Source of the DNA: Yinghuangia soli
GTDB lineage: Bacteria; Actinomycetota; Actinomycetes; Streptomycetales; Streptomycetaceae
DNA length: 64,000 nucleotides
Reading direction: 5' to 3'
NCBI RefSeq assembly: GCF_021502675.1
Contig: NZ_JAKFHA010000013.1
Coordinates: forward strand, 126,366 to 190,365
Shown: piece by piece, positions 34,555 through 42,703 of the stretch
How positions within the stretch are numbered: the first letter of the stretch is position 1
Layout of the letters: every line of letters begins with the position of its first letter
Notes under the pieces: model-generated
Seen by the model: the letters and a program-made list of their open reading frames with translations, nothing else
The model's database searches: none
Told to the model about the DNA's origin: nothing
Position numbers and translations under genes: made by a program

Positions 34555-35844
34555 GTGAGCCAGTCGCACAGCCCCCAGAGCACCGACGGCGCGGCCCCGG
34601 CGTTCGACGCGTTCGCCGCGAAGGACGCGCTCAACGGGGTCGGCATCATGAAGGACCCCTATCCGCGGCTGGCCGAACTGCGCGCCGAATGCCCGGTCCA
34701 CCAGGGCTCCGTGTCGGCGAAGTTCGGCATGCCCGGCGCGGACCGCATCATCGCCGCCGAGGACGAGCAGGCCGCGGTCTACACGTACAAGGGCGTGGAC
34801 GCGGTGCTGCGCGACGCGGCGACCTTCTCGTCGAGCTGGTACCACATCTCGCTCGGCGAGGTGATCGGCCGGACCATCCTGGAGATGGACCCGCCCGAGC
34901 ACCGGCGCTTCCGGTCGCTCATCTCGCCCGCTTTCACGCGCCGCGAAATGGACCGCTGGGAGCGCGAGTTCGTCCGCGGCATCGTCGACTCCTACATCGA
35001 CCGCTTCGCCGCCGCGGGCCGGGCCGACCTGGGCGCGGACTTCGCGTTCCACTACCCGATCCACGTCATCGCGGTGGCCGCCGGGCTGCCGGTCGACGAC
35101 CTGCCCGCGTTCTACACGCACACCGCGCTGCTCACGAACGTCGCGGTGTCGCAGGAGGAACGTTTGGCCGCCTCGCGCGATCTCGGCGCGATGGTGCAGC
35201 AGTTGATCGAGGCGCGCCGCAAGGACCCGTCCGACGACCTCATCGGCGTGCTCGTGCGGGCCCGGCTCGACGACGCCGACTGGGACGGCGCCAGCGACCG
35301 GCACCTGACCGACGAGGAGATCATCTCGTTCCTGCGGCTGCTGGTCCCGGCCGGCGCGCAGACGACGTACCGGGCCATCACCACGGTCCTGTACGGCCTG
35401 CTCAGCCACCCTGAGCAACTCGCCGCGGTACGCGCCGACCCGGGGCTGATCCCGCAGGCCATCGAGGAGGGGCTGCGCTGGGAGGTGCCGCTGCTGTCGG
35501 CGGGCCGCACCGCGGTGCGCGACACGGTCGTCGAGGGCTGCCCGGTCCGGGCCGGGCAGCACCTCAACACCCCGATCGGGGCGGCCAACCACGACCCGGC
35601 GCGCTGGGACCGCCCCGACGACTTCGACATCTTCCGCACTCCGCAGCCGCACCTCGGCTTCGGCGTCGGCCCGCACGTGTGCCTGGGCATCCATGCGGCC
35701 CGGATGGAGATGCGGGTGGCGCTGGAGCAGCTGCTGGTCCGGCTGCCCGGGCTGCGGCTCGATCCGGACGTCCCGACCGACGGGGTGACCGGCCTCGGGC
35801 TGCGCACCGCGGTGCACCTGCCCGTGGTGTTCGACACGCTCTGA
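34555..35844 (+). CDS. cytochrome P450
   Basis: A 429-residue soluble bacterial P450. GTG 34555 has GAAGAGG 7 nt upstream. The heme loop FGVGPHVCLG has the Cys ligand; ExxR is in EEGLRWE; the C-helix region EHRRFRSLISPAF is intact. In the I helix the usual AGx(D/E)T reads AGAQTT, so the acidic residue that helps proton delivery to heme oxygen is a glutamine. No ferredoxin or reductase gene is adjacent. It probably hydroxylates or cleaves the substrate used by its neighbours. It starts 106 bp after the amidohydrolase gene. Confidence 0.93.
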   Translation: MSQSHSPQSTDGAAPAFDAFAAKDALNGVGIMKDPYPRLAELRAECPVHQGSVSAKFGMPGADRIIAAEDEQAAVYTYKGVDAVLRDAATFSSSWYHISLGEVIGRTILEMDPPEHRRFRSLISPAFTRREMDRWEREFVRGIVDSYIDRFAAAGRADLGADFAFHYPIHVIAVAAGLPVDDLPAFYTHTALLTNVAVSQEERLAASRDLGAMVQQLIEARRKDPSDDLIGVLVRARLDDADWDGASDRHLTDEEIISFLRLLVPAGAQTTYRAITTVLYGLLSHPEQLAAVRADPGLIPQAIEEGLRWEVPLLSAGRTAVRDTVVEGCPVRAGQHLNTPIGAANHDPARWDRPDDFDIFRTPQPHLGFGVGPHVCLGIHAARMEMRVALEQLLVRLPGLRLDPDVPTDGVTGLGLRTAVHLPVVFDTL

Positions 35845-35953
35845 CCGACGCTCTGTCGATCTCCGCTCCGACGCGTTAGCGTGCCGCCGCACCGGCCGAG
35901 CCCGGCCGGTGCGGCGCAAGCCATGCTGTCTCCCAAGGGATCGGGGCCGCACG

Positions 35954-37048
35954 ATGACGGACGACAAGCTCGGTGTGGTGATCGTCGGGACCGGGTTCGG
36001 GTGCCTCACCCACCTGCCCGCGTTCCGGGACGCCGGATTCGAGGTACGCGCGCTCGTCGGGCGCGATCCGGCCAAGACCGCGGCGCGCGCCGAGCGCTTC
36101 GGCGTCCCGCACGCCTGCACCTCGCTCACCGAGGCGCTCGCGCTGGACGGCGTGCACGCGGTGAGCGTCGTCACCCCGCCGCACACGCACGCCGACATCG
36201 TCGTCGAGTCGGTCGAGGCCGGGAAGCACGTGGTGTGCGAGAAGCCGTTCGCGGCGGACCTCGCCGAGGCGCGGCGCATGCACGAGGCCGCCGAGAAGGC
36301 CGGCGTGGTGCACATGCTGGGCACCGAGTTCCGCTGGGGCACCGGCCAGGCGCTGCTGGCCCGGCAGATAGCCGCGGGCGCGGTCGGCACCCCCAAGCTG
36401 GCCACCTGGCTGCTGCACATCCCGGTGCTCGCCGGTCCGGACGCGGGCATCCCCGACTGGTGGGGCCGCGCCGAGGACGGCGGCGGCTGGCTGGGCGCGC
36501 TGGCCACCCACTGGATCGACCAGATCCGCTACACCCTGGGCGAGTTCGAAGGCGTCAGCGCCGGCCTGCCGGTCGTGTCCGACCGCCCCGGCCAGACCGC
36601 CGAGGACACCTTCAACATCCGCTTCCGCACCGTCACCGGCGTCGAGGGCGTCCTGCAGAGCTCCGGCGGCATCTACGGCCCGCCGCAGATGGTGACCCGG
36701 GTGGCCGGCACGCACGGCACCGCGTGGCTGGAGTTCGACGACGTGTGGGTCGGCGACGCCGAGGGCGACCGCAAGATCCCGGTGCCCGACGACCTGGCGA
36801 ACCCGGCGCCCGAGCCGCCGCCCGGCGACCTGCTGCACACCGCGTACGACCTGCTGCACTGCATGGGCATCGACCGGGCCCCGTACGCGAAGCTCGCCGG
36901 GGTGTTCCGGGACCGCATCCTCGGCCGCGAGGTCCCGGCCGACCCGCCGTTCGCCACGTTCGCCGACGGGGTCGCGAACCAGGCCGTGATGGACGCGGTC
37001 CGCAAGTCCGCCGCCGAGTCGGTGTGGGCGCCCGTCGAGCAGGTCTGA
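35954..37048 (+). CDS. Gfo/Idh/MocA-family oxidoreductase
   Basis: A 364-residue NAD(P)-dependent oxidoreductase. Rossmann motif VVIVGTGFG, then the family signature CEKPFAADL with the catalytic Lys, and GTEFRWG and WLGALATHWIDQIRY in the substrate domain. Members act on sugars, inositols and other cyclic alcohols; the substrate is unknown. ATG 35954 is chosen to place the Rossmann fold at the N terminus. TAGCGT at 35877-35882 is a possible own -10. It ends 105 bp before the second initiator tRNA gene and so closes the block. Confidence 0.88.
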   Translation: MTDDKLGVVIVGTGFGCLTHLPAFRDAGFEVRALVGRDPAKTAARAERFGVPHACTSLTEALALDGVHAVSVVTPPHTHADIVVESVEAGKHVVCEKPFAADLAEARRMHEAAEKAGVVHMLGTEFRWGTGQALLARQIAAGAVGTPKLATWLLHIPVLAGPDAGIPDWWGRAEDGGGWLGALATHWIDQIRYTLGEFEGVSAGLPVVSDRPGQTAEDTFNIRFRTVTGVEGVLQSSGGIYGPPQMVTRVAGTHGTAWLEFDDVWVGDAEGDRKIPVPDDLANPAPEPPPGDLLHTAYDLLHCMGIDRAPYAKLAGVFRDRILGREVPADPPFATFADGVANQAVMDAVRKSAAESVWAPVEQV

Positions 37049-37112
37049 CCCCGCGGCAGGCGGGCCGGGAGACGGCTCGCGGGCCCGGTGCGGGACGCGC
37101 TGCAAAACCGAT

Positions 37113-37141
37113 TTGGCCTTCCGGCCCGACTGCCGTAGTGT
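37113..37141 (+). promoter_or_regulatory. promoter of the second initiator tRNA gene
   Basis: TTGGCC (37113-37118), 17 bp, TAGTGT (37136-37141), 12 nt before the tRNA. The -35 shares TTGGC with the first copy, the rest differs. Confidence 0.75.
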
Positions 37142-37147
37142 TCTACC

Positions 37148-37233
37148 TACCGACGCGGGGTGGAGCAGCTCGGTAGCTCGCTGGGCTCATAACCCAGAGG
37201 TCGCAGGTTCAAATCCTGTCCCCGCTACCACGT
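37148..37233 (+). repeat. 86-bp direct repeat, copy 2 (contains tRNA-fMet)
   Basis: Identical to 30298-30383 and in the same orientation, 6.85 kb apart. Recombination between the two would excise the whole accessory block and leave one intact initiator tRNA. Confidence 0.9.
37154..37230 (+). tRNA. initiator tRNA-fMet (CAU), copy 2
   Basis: Base-for-base identical to the gene at 30304-30380, with the same CAU anticodon, three G-C pairs in the anticodon stem, C1/T72 mismatch and encoded CCA. It has an independent promoter and a different terminator. Confidence 0.96.
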
Positions 37234-37235
37234 AT

Positions 37236-37269
37236 GAAGGTCCGGTCACCAACTGGTGACCGGGCCTTC
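37236..37269 (+). terminator. terminator of tRNA-fMet copy 2
   Basis: GAAGGTCCGGTCACC (37236-37250), loop AACT, GGTGACCGGGCCTTC (37255-37269), one G-T wobble, followed by GTCGTT. Unrelated in sequence to the terminator of copy 1 apart from its start. Confidence 0.85.
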
Positions 37270-37350
37270 GTCGTTGCCGACACCGCATTGTCATCTTTCT
37301 ATCGAGAAATCGACCCTGACGGGTGGGTCCGATGATGCGACCATGGACTC

Positions 37351-39447
37351 ATGGGGGTACGGCGGGGACGAGGTGAGCGGAGCGCGCCTGCGCAACCGCC
37401 GTCGGACCCTGCCCGCGCACCGGAGGAACCGGACCCGGCCGGGCGCGCCGACCGCTCCGGTCGTGCCGACTACGCCGCGGGCGACGCGTATTCCGGATAC
37501 TCCGATGCGCATGCGGACTCGGGCACCTACGACACCTCCAGCGGTTCGTGGCCGGCGTCCGGCGGGCCCGACACCGTGGTCCTGGACCGCGGCCGGGCCG
37601 AGCCGTTCGCCCCGCCGCGCGCCAAACGCCCGGACGACTACGCGGTGTTGGTGCCGTTCCGCCCGCGCCGCAGGGCCGAGGGCGGCGACCCGGACCTCGC
37701 GGGTGCCGCGGCCGGCTCCGGCGAGGCGCTCGACCGCCGCGAACTGGCCGAGCTGGAACGCCGCTACCGGGACCGCGCGGGCCGCGACGCGACCGCCGCC
37801 AGCCGCCTGGGCCTGATGCTGCTGCGCCGCGGCGAGGACGACGAGGCCGAGACCTGGCTGCGCCGGGCCGCGGAGGCCGGGCACCGGGGCGCGGCCACCA
37901 ACCTCGGCGTGCTCATGCACCGCCAGGACCGCATCGACGAGGCCCGCCGCTGGTGGTTCCGGGCCGCCGAGGCGGGCAGCCGCATCGCCGCGTTCTCGCT
38001 CGGGGCGCTGCTGCTCGACTGCGCGGAGGCCGAGGAGTACGTCTCGCGCAGCCGTCCCGGCGGCGAGCACGAGAACGAAGACCTCGTCCAGGCCCTGTAC
38101 TGGCTGCGCAATGCCGCCGAGGCCGGGCATGTGCGCGCCGCCCTGGTGCTGGGCGAGTTCCACGAGCAGCAGGGCAACGAGGGCTGCGAGCGCTGGTACC
38201 GGCGCGCTGCCGAGGCCGGGCATCCGGAGGCGGCGTACCGGCTCGGCCGCCTCGGGCACGAGCGCGGCGACGAACGCGCGGCGTCCGCCTGGTACTTGCG
38301 GGCGGCTTCGTGCGGCCATATCCGTGCTGCGGTCCGCCTTGCGCGCCTGCTGCACCGGGCCGGCGACACCGGCGAGGCGGAGAGCTGGTTCCGGCTCGCC
38401 GCGGAGGAGGGCGACCCGGGCGCCGCCCGCGCACTCGGATTCCTGCTCCAGGACGAAGGCGACAAGGACGGCGCCGCGCACTGGTGGCGCCGCGCCGCCG
38501 AGGCCGGCGACGGCACCGCGGCCAACGCGCTCGGTGCGTTGCTGGCCGCCGAGGGCCGCGACCCGGAGGCCGCGCACTGGTACGAACGGGCCGCCGCCAC
38601 CGGCGAGTCCAACGGCGCGTTCAACCTGGGCCTGCTGCACTCCGCGCGCGACGACGACGGCGCGGCCGAGCGCTGGTACCGGATGGCCGCGTACGCCGGG
38701 CACGCCGAGGCCGCCAACGCGCTGGCCGGGCTGCTTCTGTCGCGTGACGACGAGGACGAGGCCGAGGTGTGGTTCGCCCGCGCGAGCGAAGCGGGCAGCA
38801 TCGACGGCGCCTACAACCTCGGCATTCTCTACGCGCGGCGGCCCGACGCGGACAGCCAGGCCGCCGCCGAGCGCTGTTGGTCGCGTGCCGCGGAGGACGG
38901 ACACGCGGACGCCGCACTGCAGTTCGCGCTGATCCTGGAACGCCGCGGCGATGCCCGCGAGGCGGTCCGCGCCTACCGGGTCGCCGCCGGGGCCGGGCGC
39001 ACCGTGGCGGCCGTCCGCCTCGCGGGCCTGCTCGCCGCGCTCGGCGACGACGAGGGTGCCGAGGACTGGTACGGCACCGCCGCGGACGCCGGCCACGTCC
39101 CCGCCATGCTCCGCTGCGGCATCCTGCTGGCCCGCCGCGGTGCGGAAGGCTCCGCCGCACGGCGCTTCCGCGCGGCCGCCGACACCGGCAGCGTCGCCGG
39201 CGCCTGGAACCTCGCCCTGATCCACCTCCGCCGCGGCGACCCCAAGTGCGCCGAGCCCTGGCTCCGCCGGGCCGCCGAACAAGGCCACGGCCGCGCCGCC
39301 ATGCGTCTTGTCGTCCTGGCCCTGAAAGCCGGCGACGCCGCAACCGCCGAGCATTGGTGCACCACGGTCATCGCCCACGGCCCGCCCCACCTCGCCGAAC
39401 GCGCCCGCCGCCTTTCGCAGGCCCTCCGCGCCGAACTGGCGTCCTGA
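37351..39447 (+). CDS. Sel1-repeat solenoid protein
   Basis: A 698-residue protein. The first ~130 residues are disordered (Gly, Pro, Asp, Ser, Tyr). From there about sixteen Sel1-like (TPR-related) repeats of 31-36 residues run to the C terminus, each with the pattern A-A--LG-LL---G---EAE-W-RRAAEAGH; the third has a ~20-residue insertion containing SRSRPGGEHENEDL. Sel1 solenoids are protein-interaction scaffolds; no enzyme domain or signal peptide is visible. ATG 37351 lacks a clear RBS and an alternative ATG 8 nt upstream is in another frame, so the N terminus is uncertain. Confidence 0.85.
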   Translation: MGVRRGRGERSAPAQPPSDPARAPEEPDPAGRADRSGRADYAAGDAYSGYSDAHADSGTYDTSSGSWPASGGPDTVVLDRGRAEPFAPPRAKRPDDYAVLVPFRPRRRAEGGDPDLAGAAAGSGEALDRRELAELERRYRDRAGRDATAASRLGLMLLRRGEDDEAETWLRRAAEAGHRGAATNLGVLMHRQDRIDEARRWWFRAAEAGSRIAAFSLGALLLDCAEAEEYVSRSRPGGEHENEDLVQALYWLRNAAEAGHVRAALVLGEFHEQQGNEGCERWYRRAAEAGHPEAAYRLGRLGHERGDERAASAWYLRAASCGHIRAAVRLARLLHRAGDTGEAESWFRLAAEEGDPGAARALGFLLQDEGDKDGAAHWWRRAAEAGDGTAANALGALLAAEGRDPEAAHWYERAAATGESNGAFNLGLLHSARDDDGAAERWYRMAAYAGHAEAANALAGLLLSRDDEDEAEVWFARASEAGSIDGAYNLGILYARRPDADSQAAAERCWSRAAEDGHADAALQFALILERRGDAREAVRAYRVAAGAGRTVAAVRLAGLLAALGDDEGAEDWYGTAADAGHVPAMLRCGILLARRGAEGSAARRFRAAADTGSVAGAWNLALIHLRRGDPKCAEPWLRRAAEQGHGRAAMRLVVLALKAGDAATAEHWCTTVIAHGPPHLAERARRLSQALRAELAS

Positions 39448-39772
39448 GTCGGATCCGGATCCGGACCGCGCCGCGACACCGTGTGGCGTCCATATGGTGA
39501 TACGACGAACGAGTGAACCGCAGGAGTCCCGAACGCCGCCCGCCTGCCCGTCGGTCCGGCCCGCGACGGGGGGCTGACCAGGGCAGACGGCCGCGCGGCA
39601 GGATGCCCGACGCGGCGCGGCGGTGCCGCGGGGCGGCCGTTCTTCCTGTTGAGGCGGCTCGCGGGGGTGCGGAGACTGAGCCGGGCGGGCTCTGCGCCCG
39701 CACGACCTTGGCACCGTGAACGGCACCCGCGTCGGGGACCGGCCGGTGGCCCGGTGGCTGAAAGGAACCGGC
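39448..39772. other. intergenic region before the DUF6777 gene
   Basis: About 325 bp. Nothing with a recognisable start, RBS and codon bias; no hairpin, repeat or convincing promoter seen. CCATATGGTGATA near 39491 is the only AT-rich patch. Confidence 0.4.
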
Positions 39773-41359
39773 ATGTCCTCGACGCGTGGTCCGTTCCCGC
39801 CCGGATACCCGCCGCCGCAAGAGCCTCCCGCGGGGCCGCCCGGCGGGGGGTACGTCCCGCCTCCTGGCGGACCCCCGGCAGGTCCGCCTCCCGGACCGCC
39901 GCCCGGCCCGTCCTCGGGCCCGCCGCCGGGCGGTGGACCGCCCCGGCCCTGGTGGCGCCGCGCGGGAATCGTCCTCCCCGTCATCGCCGGCGTGGTCGCG
40001 CTCGCGGTCGTCGTCGCGCTGATCGTCAGCGGAGGCGGCGGCGGGGGCAAGAAGGAGCAGGCGGCCGGCGAGGTGCTGCTGGAGAACGCGGCCTCCACCG
40101 GGCCCGACCCGTTCACCGCGAGTGTCGCGTCGCCGGTGCCGACGATTTCCGCCGCACCGCCGACGTTCCCACCCGCGCCCATCCCCACGGAGGCCGGCGC
40201 AGCCGCCCCCCTGCGCGTCGCGAACGGCGGCACGGTGGGGCTGTACGGCGGTACGCAGGACAACACCCAGTGCGACCCGGCGCAGATGACCAGGTACTTG
40301 GGGGAGAACCCGCCCAAGGCCGCGGCGTGGGTGGATGCCGTCAACGTCGACACCTCGCTGCGGTGGAGCGGCGGAAACTCGGTGACCACCGCACAGATCC
40401 CGGAGTACCTCGCCCAGTTGACGCCGGTCCTCCTCCGGGCCGACACGCGGGTGACCAACAACGGCTTTTCGAACAGCACGTTCACCTCGCGGCAGACGAT
40501 CCTGCAGACCGGCTCGGCCGTGCTGGTCGACACCTACGGCGTGCCCCGCGCGCGCTGCGCGTGCGGCAACCCGCTCAGCCCGCCCAAGCCCGCCGCGGGC
40601 AAGGTGACCTACAAGGGCACGCAGTGGCCCGGCTTCTCGCCGACCACGGTGGTCGTGGTCAGCCAGTCGGTGACCGTGATCAACCAGTTCACCCTGGTCA
40701 ACATCTACACCGGGACGACGTACCCGCAGCCGCCGGGATACCGGCCCGGCACGCCGACACCGACCGGCACCAGCGAGACCCGGACCGAGACCGTCACGGT
40801 CACACCGGGGCAGACCGTGCCGCCGCCGCCCCCGCGGGCCGCGACGCCGACCGCGACGCCGACCACGACGCTGACCGTGACCCCGACCGCGCCCACGACG
40901 CAGCCGCCCGCGCCGAGCACGTCCGCCACCACGCAGAGCGTGCCTCCGCCGGATCAGCTGACGGTTCCGCCGACGATCCAGCTCGGCACCGGCGACATCC
41001 AGGTCACGTTGCTGTTCACCGGCGACTCCGACATGGACCTGCACGTCGTGGACCCGTCCGGCCAGGAGATCTACTTCCGGAACAGGACGTCCAGCAGCGG
41101 CGGCAGGCTCGACCGCGACGAGATCCCCGGCTGCGGCGCCGCACCGGCGACGCACGCCGAGAACGTCTTCTGGCCGCAGGGCGGATCACCGAGCGGTGCC
41201 TACAGCGCCTTCGTGGTGAACTACGCGGCCTGCCCCGACAAGCCGCCGGCGACCTACCAGCTCACCGTCAAGGTCGGCGGCCGCGTGGTCTCCGAGACGA
41301 CCGGATCTCTGCCGCAGACCCGCGGAGCGAAGTCCACCCCGGTGAACTTCACCAAGTAG
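39773..41359 (+). CDS. membrane-anchored DUF6777 protein with C-terminal YfaP/DUF2135-like domain
   Basis: A 528-residue protein. ATG 39773 has AAAGGAA upstream. N-terminal Pro/Gly-rich cytoplasmic stretch, then WWRRAGIVLPVIAGVVALAVVVALIV as a single membrane span, placing the rest outside. The extracellular part starts with a DUF6777-type domain (GLYGGTQDNTQCD, AAAWVDAV, LTPVLLRADTRVTN, RCACGNPLSPP), then a long Thr/Pro linker, then a beta-sandwich with DIQVTLLFTGDSDMDLHVVDPSGQ and GRLDRDEIPGCG resembling DUF2135/YfaP domains. Four or more cysteines could form disulfides. Role unknown; a cell-surface binding function is plausible. Confidence 0.8.
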   Translation: MSSTRGPFPPGYPPPQEPPAGPPGGGYVPPPGGPPAGPPPGPPPGPSSGPPPGGGPPRPWWRRAGIVLPVIAGVVALAVVVALIVSGGGGGGKKEQAAGEVLLENAASTGPDPFTASVASPVPTISAAPPTFPPAPIPTEAGAAAPLRVANGGTVGLYGGTQDNTQCDPAQMTRYLGENPPKAAAWVDAVNVDTSLRWSGGNSVTTAQIPEYLAQLTPVLLRADTRVTNNGFSNSTFTSRQTILQTGSAVLVDTYGVPRARCACGNPLSPPKPAAGKVTYKGTQWPGFSPTTVVVVSQSVTVINQFTLVNIYTGTTYPQPPGYRPGTPTPTGTSETRTETVTVTPGQTVPPPPPRAATPTATPTTTLTVTPTAPTTQPPAPSTSATTQSVPPPDQLTVPPTIQLGTGDIQVTLLFTGDSDMDLHVVDPSGQEIYFRNRTSSSGGRLDRDEIPGCGAAPATHAENVFWPQGGSPSGAYSAFVVNYAACPDKPPATYQLTVKVGGRVVSETTGSLPQTRGAKSTPVNFTK

Positions 41360-41399
41360 CCGCACAGCGGCCGTCACGAGGACCTTCGCGCGTGACGGC

Positions 41400-41433
41400 G
41401 AGAGCCGCCGGGGCACATGCCCCGGCGGCTCTC
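41400..41433. terminator. bidirectional terminator
   Basis: GAGAGCCGCCGGGGCA (41400-41415), CA, TGCCCCGGCGGCTCTC (41418-41433): 16-bp perfect arms between the DUF6777 gene and the convergent ABC operon. Confidence 0.9.
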
Positions 41434-41451
41434 GGTGTTCGTCGGATCCGG

Positions 41452-42603
41452 CTATTTGCCGGTGTGGCCTACTGCTTCCGAGTAGAAGGAGCGGTCGACC
41501 AGCTTGTCCTCGGTCAAGGCCGGGGCCTCGACGACCTTGCCCTCGATGAACATCTTCTGGGCCTTGTCGGTCGTCCCGGTGCGGATCTCCCAGTCGGTGA
41601 CCAGGGACGGAACCGCGGAGAGCAGTTCGACCTTGCTGCCGAGGACCGTGGCCAGTTCCTGGGTGAAGGCCGGGTCGGCCTTGTAGTCGCCCGCGAAGTA
41701 CGTGTTGACCGTGCGGATCAGCGCGCGGGCGAAGGCGGTGCCCACCTCGCGGTTCTTCTCCAGCAGGTTCGGGCCGTACAGCATGCCGCCGATCGGCTCG
41801 CCGGCCGGCTGGCCGCCGAGGAACACGTACCCGGGCTTGTTCTCGAACTGCTTCCACACCGGGTCCAGCAGCCAGGCCGCCTCGACGCCGCCGTTCTCCA
41901 GCGCCTGCGCGACGCCCTGCGCGTCGAGCTGCTTGAAGTCGACGTCCGTCACCTTGGCGTTGTGCTTCGAGAGGACCCGCTCGATCGGGTACATGATGAT
42001 CGAGGTCTTGCCGACCAGCGAGGCGAACCGGGCGCCCTTGAGGTCGACCTGCTCGGCGGTCTGGCCTTCCTTGACCTTCGCCCACACGCCGGTCTTGGAC
42101 TTGGGGTCGGACGAGTAGTTGCCGAACACCCACTTCACGTTGAAGCCCTGCTTGGCGGCGTTGACCATGCCCGCCTCGGGGGCCGAGTAGAGCGCGTCGA
42201 TCTCGCCCTTGGCGAGCAGCGTGATGGCGTCCGTGGACGGCATCTGCTTGAGCTCGACGTCCAGGTTCTCCTTGGCGAACTCGCCCTTGGCGATGCCGAG
42301 CCGCAGCGGGCCGAGGTACTCCGCGGACAGCGTGCCCGCGGTCACCACGATCTTGGTCTTCGCGGCCAGCGGCTTCGCGGCCGGGGTGTTCGGCGCGCAG
42401 CGCGCCGGGGCGCGGGTGGGGGAGAGGTCGGACGGGTCGGTCCAGCCCTTCTCGCAGCCCGCCACCGCCTGGACCGGAGTGGTCTGCGAGGGGGCCGACT
42501 TGGCGCCTTCGGCGTTGTCGTCGGACGACACGCACGAGGTGGCGAGCAGGGCGGTGCAGGCGAGCAGGACGGACGCCATGCCGGCGCGGCGGCGACGTGC
42601 CAT
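41452..42603 (-). CDS. ABC transporter substrate-binding lipoprotein (NitT/TauT, NMT1-like)
   Basis: A 383-residue lipoprotein with signal peptide and lipobox LLATSC (Cys24), then a periplasmic-binding-protein type 2 fold of the SsuA/ThiY/NMT1 class (IVVTAGTLSAEYLGPLRLGIAKGEF, LLAKGEIDALYSAPEAG, YPIERVLSKHNAK). Such proteins bring sulfonates, nitrate, bicarbonate or pyrimidine-like compounds to the importer; the ligand is not predictable. ATG 42603 has GGAGGAACC directly upstream. It is the last gene of the ATPase-permease-binding protein operon. Confidence 0.88.
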   Translation of the reverse strand: MARRRRAGMASVLLACTALLATSCVSSDDNAEGAKSAPSQTTPVQAVAGCEKGWTDPSDLSPTRAPARCAPNTPAAKPLAAKTKIVVTAGTLSAEYLGPLRLGIAKGEFAKENLDVELKQMPSTDAITLLAKGEIDALYSAPEAGMVNAAKQGFNVKWVFGNYSSDPKSKTGVWAKVKEGQTAEQVDLKGARFASLVGKTSIIMYPIERVLSKHNAKVTDVDFKQLDAQGVAQALENGGVEAAWLLDPVWKQFENKPGYVFLGGQPAGEPIGGMLYGPNLLEKNREVGTAFARALIRTVNTYFAGDYKADPAFTQELATVLGSKVELLSAVPSLVTDWEIRTGTTDKAQKMFIEGKVVEAPALTEDKLVDRSFYSEAVGHTGK

Positions 42604-42703
42604 GAGGGTTCCTCCGGGGGACGGGAGCGGACGTGCAAGGGCGTGCCGGGGCAGGACGGCGCCGAGCCGGGGTGGGAGGGCGCGTCCGGGGGGGCGGGGC
42701 CGG

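Noticed and set aside
30304-37230. integrative element inserted at a tRNA gene
   Set aside because: The tRNA duplication is suggestive, but there is no integrase, excisionase, replication or conjugation gene between the copies, so I describe it as a tRNA-bounded block only.
37291-40533. 1080-codon antisense frame across the Sel1 and DUF6777 genes
   Set aside because: Spans two plus-strand genes with clear repeats and membrane span; the antisense product has no domain.
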